DNA of 19,434 nt from Saprospiraceae bacterium (lineage in GTDB: Bacteria > Bacteroidota > Bacteroidia > Chitinophagales > Saprospiraceae), in the NCBI GenBank assembly GCA_020852155.1, contig JADZBJ010000192.1, forward strand, positions 1 through 19,434, read 5' to 3'. Below, in pieces: positions 1-6,595 of the stretch. The notes under the pieces are model-generated. The model made no database searches and was not told the DNA's origin. It saw only the letters and a list, made by a program, of their open reading frames with translations. How positions within the stretch are numbered: the first letter of the stretch is position 1; every line of letters begins with the position of its first letter. The translations under genes were made by a program, and so were the position numbers.

Positions 1-222
1 CATCACATTTTTGAAAATCAGCAAACGGAAAAAAACCTCAAAATCGAAGATGAGGCCATACAAAGAGACAATGTAAAATTGTTGTTCAAGCCAGCCCTGG
101 GCTACACAGCGAAATGGCGGCGCACAACCTGGAATATCGAATTGTTTGGTCGCATTTCGCCACATGAGAAAAGCCGTGAATCATTTCATCAGACAGGTAT
201 TCGGCTGGAAAGAATTTTTTAA
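1..222 (+). CDS. C-terminal fragment of a probable outer-membrane protein (5' end outside window)
   Basis: An open frame enters from the left edge and reads 73 codons to TAA at 220-222. The end of the product alternates hydrophobic and polar residues (KPALGYTAKW, NIELFGRISP) and closes with RLERIF. A terminal phenylalanine after a beta-strand-like stretch is typical of proteins inserted by the BAM machinery. The next gene, about 100 nt downstream on the same strand, also looks like a small beta-barrel, which fits. The fragment is too short to name a family, and a surface or periplasmic protein of another kind is possible. The overlapping frame from 146 is less protein-like. Confidence 0.5.
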   Translation, partial: HHIFENQQTEKNLKIEDEAIQRDNVKLLFKPALGYTAKWRRTTWNIELFGRISPHEKSRESFHQTGIRLERIF

Positions 223-327
223 AGCGGTACAGCTGCGTTTTTTAAAATCCTTCCGTCTTTCCAGTTATTCAACGTTGAATCGCGGTCAACAATCCAGTTC
301 ACAAAAAGTAAACATTTTTATTTCACC

Positions 328-1035
328 ATGACATCACGATTGGTCTTATTCATGCTCATTTGCCTCACAGCGCAATTACAGGCACAAACCGTCACACCAG
401 CCAATGCGCCGGCAGACGATACTTTCCGCACATTACTTCATTTGAAAAAAATCAGAAAAATCGGGTTGTACTTCGCGCCTGAAATACAATATGCACAGTT
501 TGGCGAAAAAGAATTCACGCCTGCCTCCGGCATGTCTGCCATGTTTGTACTCAACCAGCGTTTCGCCTTTGGTATGACCGGAGCCATCGCCGTGGATCCC
601 GAGTTTTCGCCAGCCAGTGTTTCACCCCAATACCTCAGGGCAGCATACGGCGGCCTGCGGATGGAATGGACACAACGCCCTAACAAAGCACTGCACCTTT
701 CTTTCCCGTTGGTGCTGGGCAGCGGCTGGGCGAACGTAGATTCAGTATCGTTCCGCCGTGACTATTCAGGGCCAGGCCATCAGCATAATGACGATTTTAA
801 CGGACGCTCGCGCAATCACGCGCAGTGGTTCGTCGTTCAGCCAGGCGTTCGGGTGGAAGCCAACTTGCTGCGTTACGTTAAGGTTTTTGCTGGCGCTGAT
901 TACCGACTGGCTTTTCAGGATGAAAGCGTTACCAATGTGCCTGAAAATGCACTGCGCGGCATGACTGCCACCGCCGGACTGAAAATCGGATTTTTCAACT
1001 TTGACGTTTCTCGCCTGCGCAAGAAAAAACAATAA
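328..1035 (+). CDS. Small outer-membrane beta-barrel protein with signal peptide
   Basis: The 235-residue product starts with a clear Sec signal peptide (MTSRLVLFMLICLTAQLQAQ, cleavage expected after AQA-Q). The mature part is rich in alternating aromatic, glycine and polar residues (FAFGMTGAIAV, AAYGGLRMEW, YVKVFAGADYRL, TAGLKIGFFNFDVSRL). This is the pattern of an 8- to 10-strand outer-membrane barrel. A polar, His/Asn-rich stretch near residues 148-165 would suit an external loop. The length fits the small OmpA/OmpX-like porin-fold families common in Bacteroidota. It ends in a basic KKKQ tail rather than in an aromatic residue. It may share a transcript with the preceding fragment. I do not recognise a specific function. 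Confidence 0.7.
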   Translation: MTSRLVLFMLICLTAQLQAQTVTPANAPADDTFRTLLHLKKIRKIGLYFAPEIQYAQFGEKEFTPASGMSAMFVLNQRFAFGMTGAIAVDPEFSPASVSPQYLRAAYGGLRMEWTQRPNKALHLSFPLVLGSGWANVDSVSFRRDYSGPGHQHNDDFNGRSRNHAQWFVVQPGVRVEANLLRYVKVFAGADYRLAFQDESVTNVPENALRGMTATAGLKIGFFNFDVSRLRKKKQ

Positions 1036-1054
1036 TTTCAGGTGTGATGATGTA

Positions 1055-1208
1055 AGAGGCTGTCTCGCAAGTTTAAAAACTGGCAGATTGGATTAACCGC
1101 GAATGACGCTAAAAACGCAAAATTTTGAAATTCAAAAACTTAGCGTTTTTAGCGTCATTAGCGGTTAATAATAAACAGCGCAGATTCACGACTTATGAGA
1201 CACCCTCT
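1055..1208. mobile_element. MITE-like 154-bp inverted-repeat element
   Basis: The ends are 18-nt imperfect terminal inverted repeats. AGAGGCTGTCTCGCAAGT at 1055-1072 matches the complement of 1191-1208 at 15 of 18 positions. Inside lies a second, nearly perfect pair of arms of about 28 nt (from ATTAACCGCGAATGACGC at 1092, pairing with 1140-1169) around an AT-rich loop. A TA dinucleotide flanks each end (1053-1054 and 1209-1210), which would suit a TA target duplication. There is no coding capacity. The tips resemble ends of insertion sequences as I remember them, so a non-autonomous element moved by a transposase elsewhere is the best reading. Alternatives are a palindromic intergenic repeat or a strong bidirectional transcription stop. 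Confidence 0.6.
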
Positions 1209-1270
1209 TAAAACCAATTCGTCATTCCATTCACAATCATTACATTATCATATCATCACATTATCACATC

Positions 1271-1633
1271 ATGTTTAAGGTTTCTTCATTTGCGCTGATA
1301 GGCGCTGCTGTTTTGACACTGTTTTTTTCTTGCAAAAAAGACGAAATTCAGACGTACGACTGCACCGGAATCACGCCTACTTACACGGCAGATATCAAGG
1401 CAGTTATGAATGCATCATGCGCTACTTCCGGTTGCCACAATGCTACAAGCAAAGCAAAAGGTATTGATTTGAGCACTTACGCCAAGGTGAAATCAGAGAG
1501 TGCGAACGACCGCTTCATGGGTTCCATGCAGCATTTGAGCGGGTATGATAACATGCCACAAGGTGCATCGAAACTGAGTGATGAAACACTCCAGAAAATT
1601 TACTGCTGGATTCATAACGGCCAGCCGGAGTAA
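1271..1633 (+). CDS. Cytochrome c-like lipoprotein with CX4CH motif
   Basis: The 120-residue product begins with a lipoprotein-type signal (hydrophobic stretch to FFSC, lipidated Cys21 followed by KKDE). The rest matches the compact cytochrome-like domain seen in many Bacteroidota lipoproteins: TYTADIKAVMNASC, then C50-ATSG-C55-H56, a possible methionine ligand in DNMPQGASKLSD (Met95), and a final helix with YCWIHNGQPE. Haem c attachment normally uses CXXCH. Here the spacing is CX4CH, a known but less common variant, so haem binding is likely but unproven. Cys31 and Cys112 could form a disulfide. It probably sits in the periplasm or at the outer membrane and acts in electron transfer. It appears to be a single-gene unit. 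Confidence 0.7.
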   Translation: MFKVSSFALIGAAVLTLFFSCKKDEIQTYDCTGITPTYTADIKAVMNASCATSGCHNATSKAKGIDLSTYAKVKSESANDRFMGSMQHLSGYDNMPQGASKLSDETLQKIYCWIHNGQPE

Positions 1634-1776
1634 GGATTTACTGAATAGGCTTGTTGCGACGGGAGCATTTTTGCGAGGTGAAGGCAAATTTTACTTTAGT
1701 CAAGGCAAAATTTGCAGTCGCATGCGGGCAATTCGACGAAAATTTTAACTCAGTATAAACACATCGAGATTCATTT

Positions 1777-1898
1777 TGTCTTGACCAGGATTTGGGGGGA
1801 TTTTTGGATTACAGGATTTATATTTTCAGGATTATCCATCGAATCAAGTAATCTTAAATCCTATAATCCAAAAATCCCCCCAAATCCTGGTCAAGACA
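1777..1898. repeat. 122-bp long inverted repeat with 44-nt arms
   Basis: Arm 1777-1820 begins TGTCTTGACCAGGATTTGGG. It is the reverse complement of 1855-1898 with a single mismatch in 44 positions, around a 34-nt loop. A run of six G in one arm pairs with six C in the other. A transcript would fold into a very stable hairpin. There is no open frame of its own. It looks like an intergenic repeat family or a non-autonomous mobile element, with no clear target duplication visible. Its sequence is unrelated to the 154-bp element at 1055. Confidence 0.75.
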
Positions 1899-2001
1899 GT
1901 TTCTTTAAAAATACAGCGTTTGCAGAGGGATTGACCGCCGATCAAACAATGTGTACTCGTCGCGACAAGTCTAATATTAATTTTTCGGGCACAATTTCAG
2001 A

Positions 2002-2048
2002 CAGCCGCAAAGACGATCAGAAATGTCGTTTTTTGCGGCTGTTTTTTT
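2002..2048 (+). terminator. Rho-independent terminator
   Basis: CAGCCGCAAA at 2002-2011 pairs with TTTTGCGGCTG at 2031-2041. An inner partly paired segment follows, and then seven consecutive T (2042-2048). This is a classic intrinsic terminator for + strand transcription. It ends 26 nt before the start codon of the arsenate reductase-like gene. It therefore either closes an upstream transcript or acts as an attenuator in that gene's leader. Confidence 0.65.
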
Positions 2049-2074
2049 GATAAATTCGGTTAAACATCACATTC

Positions 2075-2680
2075 ATGTACCCTGCGTTACGCCATACCAT
2101 TTCCCTGTTGTCAACAGAACAGATCAGTCCAACACGCCGGGACGTGTTGCAGCCACTGATTGAATATATCCGAACGCAACGCGCAGCTGGCAATCCGGTG
2201 CTGCTGAATTTTATCTGCACGCACAATTCAAGACGCAGCCATTTGTCTCAAATCTGGGCGCAGGCTATGGCATATCATTTCGGCATTCGGGAGGTGTATT
2301 GTTATTCAGGCGGCACGGAAGCCACGGCGATGTTTCCCAAAGTCGGGGAAACGCTCATTGAGCAAGGATTTATCATACTCCCGCTGAGCGCTGGTGAAAA
2401 CCCGGTTTATGCCGTAAAATTTGATGAAAACACCGCTCCGGTCATCTGTTTTTCCAAAACTTACGACCATCCTTTTAACCCGAAAAATGGCTTTGGCGCT
2501 GTGATGACATGCGATTCCGCCGATGAAAATTGCCCGATTGTATCGGGTGCTCAAAAACGCTTTCCGATCAAATACGAAGACCCGAAGCGATTTGACAACA
2601 CGCCTTTGCAGGATGCCAAATATGCCGAACGAAGCCTCGAAATTGCCCGGGAAATGTTGTTTGTATTTTCCAGCATTTAA
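2075..2680 (+). CDS. Thioredoxin-type arsenate reductase / LMW protein-tyrosine phosphatase homologue
   Basis: The 201-residue protein carries the low-molecular-weight phosphatase P-loop FICTHNSRRS, with nucleophile Cys48 and Arg54 in CX5R. Further on it has TCDSADENCP with Cys146 and Cys153, and EDP with Asp169. The spacings Cys146-Cys153 (7) and Cys153-Asp169 (16) equal those of the plasmid pI258 ArsC triad Cys82-Cys89-Asp105 as I recall it. This supports arsenate reduction through a thiol relay finished by thioredoxin. Differences are Gly to His and Cys to Arg inside the P-loop, and about 40 extra N-terminal residues plus a longer middle. Both are usual for the roughly 200-residue Bacteroidota relatives often annotated only as tyrosine phosphatases. 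No arsR, arsB or acr3 is nearby, so an arsenic role is inferred from residues alone. Confidence 0.8.
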   Translation: MYPALRHTISLLSTEQISPTRRDVLQPLIEYIRTQRAAGNPVLLNFICTHNSRRSHLSQIWAQAMAYHFGIREVYCYSGGTEATAMFPKVGETLIEQGFIILPLSAGENPVYAVKFDENTAPVICFSKTYDHPFNPKNGFGAVMTCDSADENCPIVSGAQKRFPIKYEDPKRFDNTPLQDAKYAERSLEIAREMLFVFSSI

Positions 2681-2693
2681 ATCTGCATATTTG
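2660..2693 (+). promoter_or_regulatory. Possible Bacteroidota-type promoter for the glycoside hydrolase
   Basis: TTTG at 2660-2663 and CATATTTG at 2686-2693 resemble the -33 TTTG and -7 TAnnTTTG elements (7 of 8 at -7), separated by 22 nt. That is slightly longer than the usual spacing. The lipoprotein start at 2725 would follow a short leader. The upstream half lies inside the end of the arsenate reductase-like gene. The match is weak and the flank AT-rich. Confidence 0.25.
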
Positions 2694-2724
2694 CCCCTCC
2701 TCTTTTTACCGCAACCTGTTTTCT

Positions 2725-4620
2725 ATGAAAAATCCAATCTGGCTTCTGGCCACCCTGCTTGTTTTCGCTGCATATTCCTGCAAAAACAATGCAAATTCCC
2801 CCGCAAATGACTACCGGGACTTGAATAAAAACGGTAAAAAAGACATTTAAGAAGATCCACAACAGGACATCAACAAACGGATAGACGACCTGCTGTCACA
2901 AATGAATATTGAAGAAAAAGCAGGGCAAATGTTTATTTCCGGTGCTGGTATTTATGAAGACGGCAGTCTGCGCGGTGCGCCCGGTATGAAAATCAATGGC
3001 CCGGCTGAAAGTATGCCGCGCATTCCAGACGCAATTCGACAGCAGCGACTTTCGCATTTCAATGTCTGGATGTTGCCCGGTATGGAAGCCACAGCCAAAG
3101 GCATTGCTGCTGCCCAGCAATTTGCGATTGACAGCACTCGCCTGGGCATTCCGATCACATTCGCCACCGACCCGCGCCACGCCTTCAGTGAGGCTATTTT
3201 TTCTTTGACCACCCGCGAATTCAGTCTTTTTCCGGAGGAACTCGGGTTTGGTGCAATTGGCGACCCGGCCCTGGTGCGCCGCTTTGCCGATATTGCCCGG
3301 CAAGAATATGTGGCTGTAGGGCTGCGCCTGGCCCTCCACCCTGTAGCCGACCTGGCCACCGAGCCACGCTGGCCACGCAATGCCTACACCTTCGGAGAAG
3401 ACGCCCAGACCGCCAAAATGCTCACAGAGGCTTATGTACAGGGGTTCCAGGGAGAGCAATTGAGTTCGACCAGTGTGGCCTGTATGACCAAACACTTCCC
3501 TGGTGGCGGCCCTCAAAAGGAAGGACTTGACCCGCATTTTGAATTTCAAAAAGGGCAGGTTTATCCGGGCGACAATTTCGCCTATCACATGATTCCCTTC
3601 GAAGGGGCTTTTGCAGCAAAAACGGCCTCCATTATGCCTTATTATGGCGTACCGACCGATCAGACCAGTGAAAATGTGGGCATGTCGTACAACAAGGAAA
3701 TCATTACCGGACTGCTGCGCCAGAAATTCGGTTACGATGGCATCGTTTGTACTGACTGGGGATTGCTCAATGACGACCTCATGGGGCCGGGCATCGTTTG
3801 GAAAGCGCGGGCCTGGGGCGTTGAAAGCCTGACGCCAGAGCAACGCGTTCAGAAAATCATTGAGGCTGGATGCGACCAATTTGGCGGTGAAGCCTGCCCG
3901 GAGCATATCGTCAGTCTGGTTAAAAAAGGCGTGATTTCTGAAGCGCGTATTGATGAATCCGTTCGCCGCATTTTGAAGCAAAAGTTTCAGTTGGGTTTGT
4001 TTGACAATCCCTTCCCGGATGTTGCCAATGTATCGAAAAACCTGCGCAAACCGGAATGGGTAGCCTTTGGCAACGAGATGCAACGCCGCGCCATGGTGAT
4101 GCTGAAAAACGACAACAAAACGCTGCCACTTTCCACTACGGCCAAACCGAAACTGTTCATTCAGAACATGGATAAAACGGCTGTGGAAAAATTCAGTACG
4201 GTCGTGGAAAAGGTGGAAGATGCTGACTGGGCTATTCTGCGGTTACAAACGCCGTGGCAGCCTTATGAAAACACGAATAATCCGTTCGCAAAAGGTTTTC
4301 ACCACGGCGATCTGGATTTCAAGGGAAAGGCCCTCGAAGAAGTACTGGCGATTTGTCGCAAAAAGCCAACGATCGTCGTGATCAACCTCGACCGTCCGGC
4401 TGTCATTCCTGAAATTGCCGCCCAAAGCCGCGCATTGCTGGCTGATTTTGGCGCTGATGATGCTGCGGTGCTGGATGTGTTGTTTGGTATCGTCAAACCT
4501 GAAGGCAAATTACCGTTTGAGTTGCCATCCAGCATGGAAGCCGTCAGATTGCAGAAAGAAGATGTGCCGCATGATTCCAAAGCGCCATTATTCCCATACG
4601 GTTTCCACCACCCACAGTAG
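2725..4620 (+). pseudogene. Family 3 glycoside hydrolase lipoprotein gene interrupted by one in-frame TAA
   Basis: ATG at 2725 opens a lipoprotein leader (MKNPIWLLATLLVFAAYSCK, Cys19 lipidated), continues NDYRDLNKNGKKDI, and meets TAA at 2848-2850 after 41 codons. The same frame continues with EDPQQDINKRIDDLLSQMNIEEKAGQ and runs without another stop to 4620. Related Bacteroidota enzymes read DLNKNGKLDIYEDP at this point as I remember them, so the TAA stands where a tyrosine codon (TAT or TAC) is expected. One base change explains it and no frameshift is involved. Without it the product would be a 631-residue exported lipoprotein. As read, the cell makes either a 41-residue leader peptide or, from an internal start, an unexported enzyme. 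A recent nonsense mutation or a sequencing error are the leading explanations. Confidence 0.75.
2902..4620 (+). CDS. Family 3 glycoside hydrolase, catalytic part (beta-glucosidase-like)
   Basis: This 572-residue frame holds the enzyme. The N-terminal TIM-barrel domain starts at NIEEKAGQMF. It has TDPRH near residue 91, HPVADLATEPRWPRN, the substrate-site motif KHFPGGG (197-203), and CTDWG with Asp285 at the position of the family's catalytic nucleophile. A second alpha/beta sandwich domain runs from about residue 400 (AMVMLKNDNKTLPL) to GKLPFELP and the end FPYGFHHPQ. There is no fibronectin III tail. Family 3 members release terminal beta-linked sugars; the exact substrate cannot be read from sequence. 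The ATG at 2902 is merely the first after the TAA at 2848 and is probably not the original start. The coding sequence shows no other decay. Its stop codon lies in a 24-nt repeat. Confidence 0.8.
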   Translation: MNIEEKAGQMFISGAGIYEDGSLRGAPGMKINGPAESMPRIPDAIRQQRLSHFNVWMLPGMEATAKGIAAAQQFAIDSTRLGIPITFATDPRHAFSEAIFSLTTREFSLFPEELGFGAIGDPALVRRFADIARQEYVAVGLRLALHPVADLATEPRWPRNAYTFGEDAQTAKMLTEAYVQGFQGEQLSSTSVACMTKHFPGGGPQKEGLDPHFEFQKGQVYPGDNFAYHMIPFEGAFAAKTASIMPYYGVPTDQTSENVGMSYNKEIITGLLRQKFGYDGIVCTDWGLLNDDLMGPGIVWKARAWGVESLTPEQRVQKIIEAGCDQFGGEACPEHIVSLVKKGVISEARIDESVRRILKQKFQLGLFDNPFPDVANVSKNLRKPEWVAFGNEMQRRAMVMLKNDNKTLPLSTTAKPKLFIQNMDKTAVEKFSTVVEKVEDADWAILRLQTPWQPYENTNNPFAKGFHHGDLDFKGKALEEVLAICRKKPTIVVINLDRPAVIPEIAAQSRALLADFGADDAAVLDVLFGIVKPEGKLPFELPSSMEAVRLQKEDVPHDSKAPLFPYGFHHPQ

Positions 4621-4761
4621 GGAGAGGGTTCACCCCTCTCCTACGCTACGTCGGATTGTTATCGAAAATGGGGTGAACCCGTCGTGGCGTAGGGAGAGGG
4701 TTCACCCCTCTCCGAATGGTGACACAAACGTAGAGAAGGAGAGGGGTGAACCCTCTCCCTA
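4618..4761. repeat. Three copies of a 24-nt GC-rich palindromic repeat between convergent genes
   Basis: A 24-nt sequence starting TAGGGAGAGGGTTCACCCCT occurs at 4618-4641 and 4690-4713. It recurs as a perfect reverse complement at 4738-4761. Each copy is itself palindromic (GGAGAGGG / CCCTCTCC around TTCAC), and copies 2 and 3 can pair along their whole length. The first TAG (4618-4620) is the stop codon of the glycoside hydrolase. The complement of 4759-4761 is the TAG stop of the convergent gene. The element may serve as a bidirectional transcription stop, though no T-tract follows. Confidence 0.75.
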
Positions 4762-5202
4762 CGGGGTGGCGGCAGGGGCGAAATTAATCATCCAGCGAAT
4801 GCCAAAACGATCAAGACAAGTGCCCCAATAAGCGCCCCAAAACATATCCTGCATCGGCGTACATTCACTGCTGTCTTCAGACAATGCTGCGAACAACCGA
4901 TCGGCCTCTTCGCGGCTGTCCGGCTCCAGATTAATGGATGTGTTGTTGCCGATGAGCAGCGTATGTCCCATGCTCTCCAGCATATCCGTTCCCATTATTT
5001 CGATGCCGCCAAGTATGGGCAGCGCCACATGCATGACCATAGCTTGCTCATTTTCAGGAAGCGGTGGCATACCCTCCATGGGCGGTATGTCGCGCATGTA
5101 ATAAAAAGGCGCAGAGAACTCCGTACCGAATACATTTTTGTAGTGATGAAAAGCCTCTTCCGCCTGACCGGCAAAATTGAGATAGATGGAAACTTTAGAC
5201 AT
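4759..5202 (-). CDS. VOC-superfamily protein, PhnB/glyoxalase-like
   Basis: The 147-residue product MSKVSIYLNFAGQAEEAFHH... has the fold signature of the PhnB-like branch of the vicinal oxygen chelate superfamily. It has a YLNF start, EEAFHHYKNVFGTEF, the MHVALPILGGIEIMGTD strand pair, NTSINLEPDSREEADRLFAALSE, and the closing GTCLDRFGIRWMINF. Members are small dimeric cytoplasmic proteins. Many have lost enzyme activity, so no reaction is assigned. The frame extends 11 codons upstream, but MSKVSIY is the conserved family start and a -7 promoter element sits about 30 nt before it. The gene converges on the glycoside hydrolase, and its TAG lies in the shared 24-nt repeat. Confidence 0.85.
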   Translation of the reverse strand: MSKVSIYLNFAGQAEEAFHHYKNVFGTEFSAPFYYMRDIPPMEGMPPLPENEQAMVMHVALPILGGIEIMGTDMLESMGHTLLIGNNTSINLEPDSREEADRLFAALSEDSSECTPMQDMFWGAYWGTCLDRFGIRWMINFAPAATP

Positions 5203-5232
5203 GGTAAAAAAATTTTGTTTGAAAACAGGTCG

Positions 5233-5240
5233 CAAATTTA
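5233..5240 (-). promoter_or_regulatory. Bacteroidota -7 element for the VOC gene
   Basis: On the minus strand TAAATTTG is an exact match to TAnnTTTG. It lies 30 nt before the ATG at 5202, which would give a leader of about 25 nt. The upstream DNA (5241-5328) is very AT-rich. No clear TTTG is present at the usual distance, so only half of the promoter is visible. Confidence 0.4.
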
Positions 5241-5328
5241 TGACTTTTTGTTTTAAAATTTAAAATTATTTCATTTTTAAAACATTTTATTTATAAAAAA
5301 TTTAACCCCCACCTGTTCGATATGCTTA

Positions 5329-5481
5329 CTAAACATCATCTTCCAAACGAGAAAGGCAGAAAAGAAAACAGATGATGACGAAAACAGGGAGAAGCAACCA
5401 TTTTCCTAATGCCCATGAATGCCTTTTAGCATAAAACGCCCTCTCGCTCCGCCGTTTGTTTTGCGCCTGAATTTCATCCAT
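5329..5481 (-). CDS. Possible small single-span membrane protein
   Basis: The frame gives MDEIQAQNKRRSERAFYAKR, then a hydrophobic stretch LGKWLLLPVFVIICFLFCLS, then RLEDDV: 50 residues with one membrane segment and a basic N-terminal side. Starts further upstream (5511, 5556) are possible, but the added residues are Arg/Pro-rich and unconvincing. I recognise no family. It lies alone between an AT-rich region and the divergent alpha/beta-hydrolase gene. It may be a chance frame. Confidence 0.25.
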   Translation of the reverse strand: MDEIQAQNKRRSERAFYAKRHSWALGKWLLLPVFVIICFLFCLSRLEDDV

Positions 5482-5586
5482 CGCGTTCCACCTTTCAAGT
5501 CGGACGAACATATACCTGTCCCACCTTTCAGGCGCGGGCGATGGTACGCGTAACATCCCGCCATTTTTGCACCAAAATTCAACTAC

Positions 5587-6588
5587 ATGAAACTACATTT
5601 TTTTTACCTCGCATTTGCACTGACACTGATCGGATTCATCAGCGCTTGCAAGGATGGCGAACTTGACCCCAACAAACCGGGACTGTTAGTACCGCTTACT
5701 GTCGAACACGATCTGTCACTACCAGCCATAGAAGTCAATGGCACCCGCTTACACGCCGAAGCATTTGGACACCCTGATTCAGCCTTATTGATCGTCCTGC
5801 ACGGTGGCCCTGGCTCAGATTATCGCTACCTGTTGCGTTGCAAGGCATTTGCAGAGCAGGGCTACCGCGTAATATTTTACGATCAGCGCGGCGCGGGTCT
5901 GTCCAAGCGCCACCCTGCGTCGGACTTTACCATCAATGTCATGTTTGACGACCTGGAAGCCGTCATTCAATATTACCGCAAATCACCCAACCAAAAGGTA
6001 TTCCTGCTGGGCCACTCCTGGGGCGGTATGCTGGCGGCCGGTTTTATCAATAATAAAACGTTGCCCATATCTGGCGTGATTGTGGGCGAACCTGGCGGAT
6101 TCACCTATGATCAGATGAATGAGTATGTTTCCAGATCGCGTTCATTCGGGCTGTTAACTGAGGCTCTGAATGATGCCACATACGTTGATCAACTTTTGAG
6201 TGGCAGCGAGGATGACCACCAAATCCTTGATTACAAGTTCACTTTATGGGCCAGTTCGGGCGATGACGAAGAAAGTCCAATCGGCAATACCGGGCCGCTG
6301 CAAGAATGGCGGGGCGGCTATGTTTCTTTCAATGCCTTGTTTGGCATCGCCCAAAGAGACGGTTTTGACTGGACAGCCAACCTGCATCAATACCAAACGC
6401 CTGTTCTGTTTATATACAGCGAGCGGAATACGGCGTATGGCCTCGAACACGCTAAAAAAGTCGCTTCAGCCTTTCCCAATGTTCAACTTTTCCGCTGTGC
6501 CGGAGAAGGACACGATATGCTTTCTTTCGATCAGGGCTGGAACAACTGTTTTCCAACCATGCTTGACTACCTCAACCAACTGAAATAG
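5587..6588 (+). CDS. Alpha/beta-hydrolase lipoprotein, proline iminopeptidase-like
   Basis: The 333-residue product starts with a lipoprotein signal (lipobox ISAC, Cys21, then KDGE). The alpha/beta-hydrolase core follows: LHGGPGSDYRYLL (oxyanion HGGPG, 72-76), YDQRGAGLS (98-106), nucleophile elbow GHSWGG with Ser144, and GEGHDML with His309. HGGPG with DQRGxGxS is the signature of the proline iminopeptidase/S33 peptidase group, so peptide or ester cleavage in the periplasm is likely. The position expected for the catalytic acid reads YSERNTAYG, with Asn281 where Asp is usual; Glu279 might substitute. A -7-like CATTTTTG lies at 5562-5569. The next gene starts 7 nt after this stop, so the two are probably cotranscribed. 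Confidence 0.8.
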   Translation: MKLHFFYLAFALTLIGFISACKDGELDPNKPGLLVPLTVEHDLSLPAIEVNGTRLHAEAFGHPDSALLIVLHGGPGSDYRYLLRCKAFAEQGYRVIFYDQRGAGLSKRHPASDFTINVMFDDLEAVIQYYRKSPNQKVFLLGHSWGGMLAAGFINNKTLPISGVIVGEPGGFTYDQMNEYVSRSRSFGLLTEALNDATYVDQLLSGSEDDHQILDYKFTLWASSGDDEESPIGNTGPLQEWRGGYVSFNALFGIAQRDGFDWTANLHQYQTPVLFIYSERNTAYGLEHAKKVASAFPNVQLFRCAGEGHDMLSFDQGWNNCFPTMLDYLNQLK

Positions 6589-6595
6589 TAGTACC

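Larger units (their letters stand above)
1634..2074. other. Non-coding interval with inverted repeat and terminator
   Basis: No convincing gene lies here. A frame from 1712 to 2050 exists only because it runs through a near-perfect palindrome. Between 1634 and 1776 I see only AT-rich DNA with a loose direct repeat of AAGGCAAATTTT-type sequence at about 1681-1712. The palindrome (1777-1898) and terminator (2002-2048) are listed separately. The terminator lies about 370 nt past the nearest upstream stop codon, so a short unannotated transcript between them is possible. Confidence 0.6.

Noticed and set aside
146..331. 61-codon plus-strand frame
   Set aside because: It overlaps the incoming frame ending at 222, which has a more protein-like composition. 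The rest is intergenic.
1055..1898. Retron or other reverse-transcriptase system based on the long hairpins
   Set aside because: No reverse transcriptase or effector gene is in the window; hairpins alone do not support it.
1712..2050. 112-codon plus-strand frame
   Set aside because: Most of it is the two arms of the 122-bp palindrome and the terminator, and no protein-like pattern is visible.
2896..4083. 395-codon minus-strand open frame opposite the glycoside hydrolase
   Set aside because: It mirrors the GH3 coding strand. Its translation is low in recognisable motifs, and the plus frame has clear family signatures.
4415..4831. 138-codon plus-strand frame running from the GH3 gene into the VOC gene
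   Set aside because: It crosses two real genes and the 24-nt repeats, and its repeated RERVHPSP segments are just translated repeat copies.
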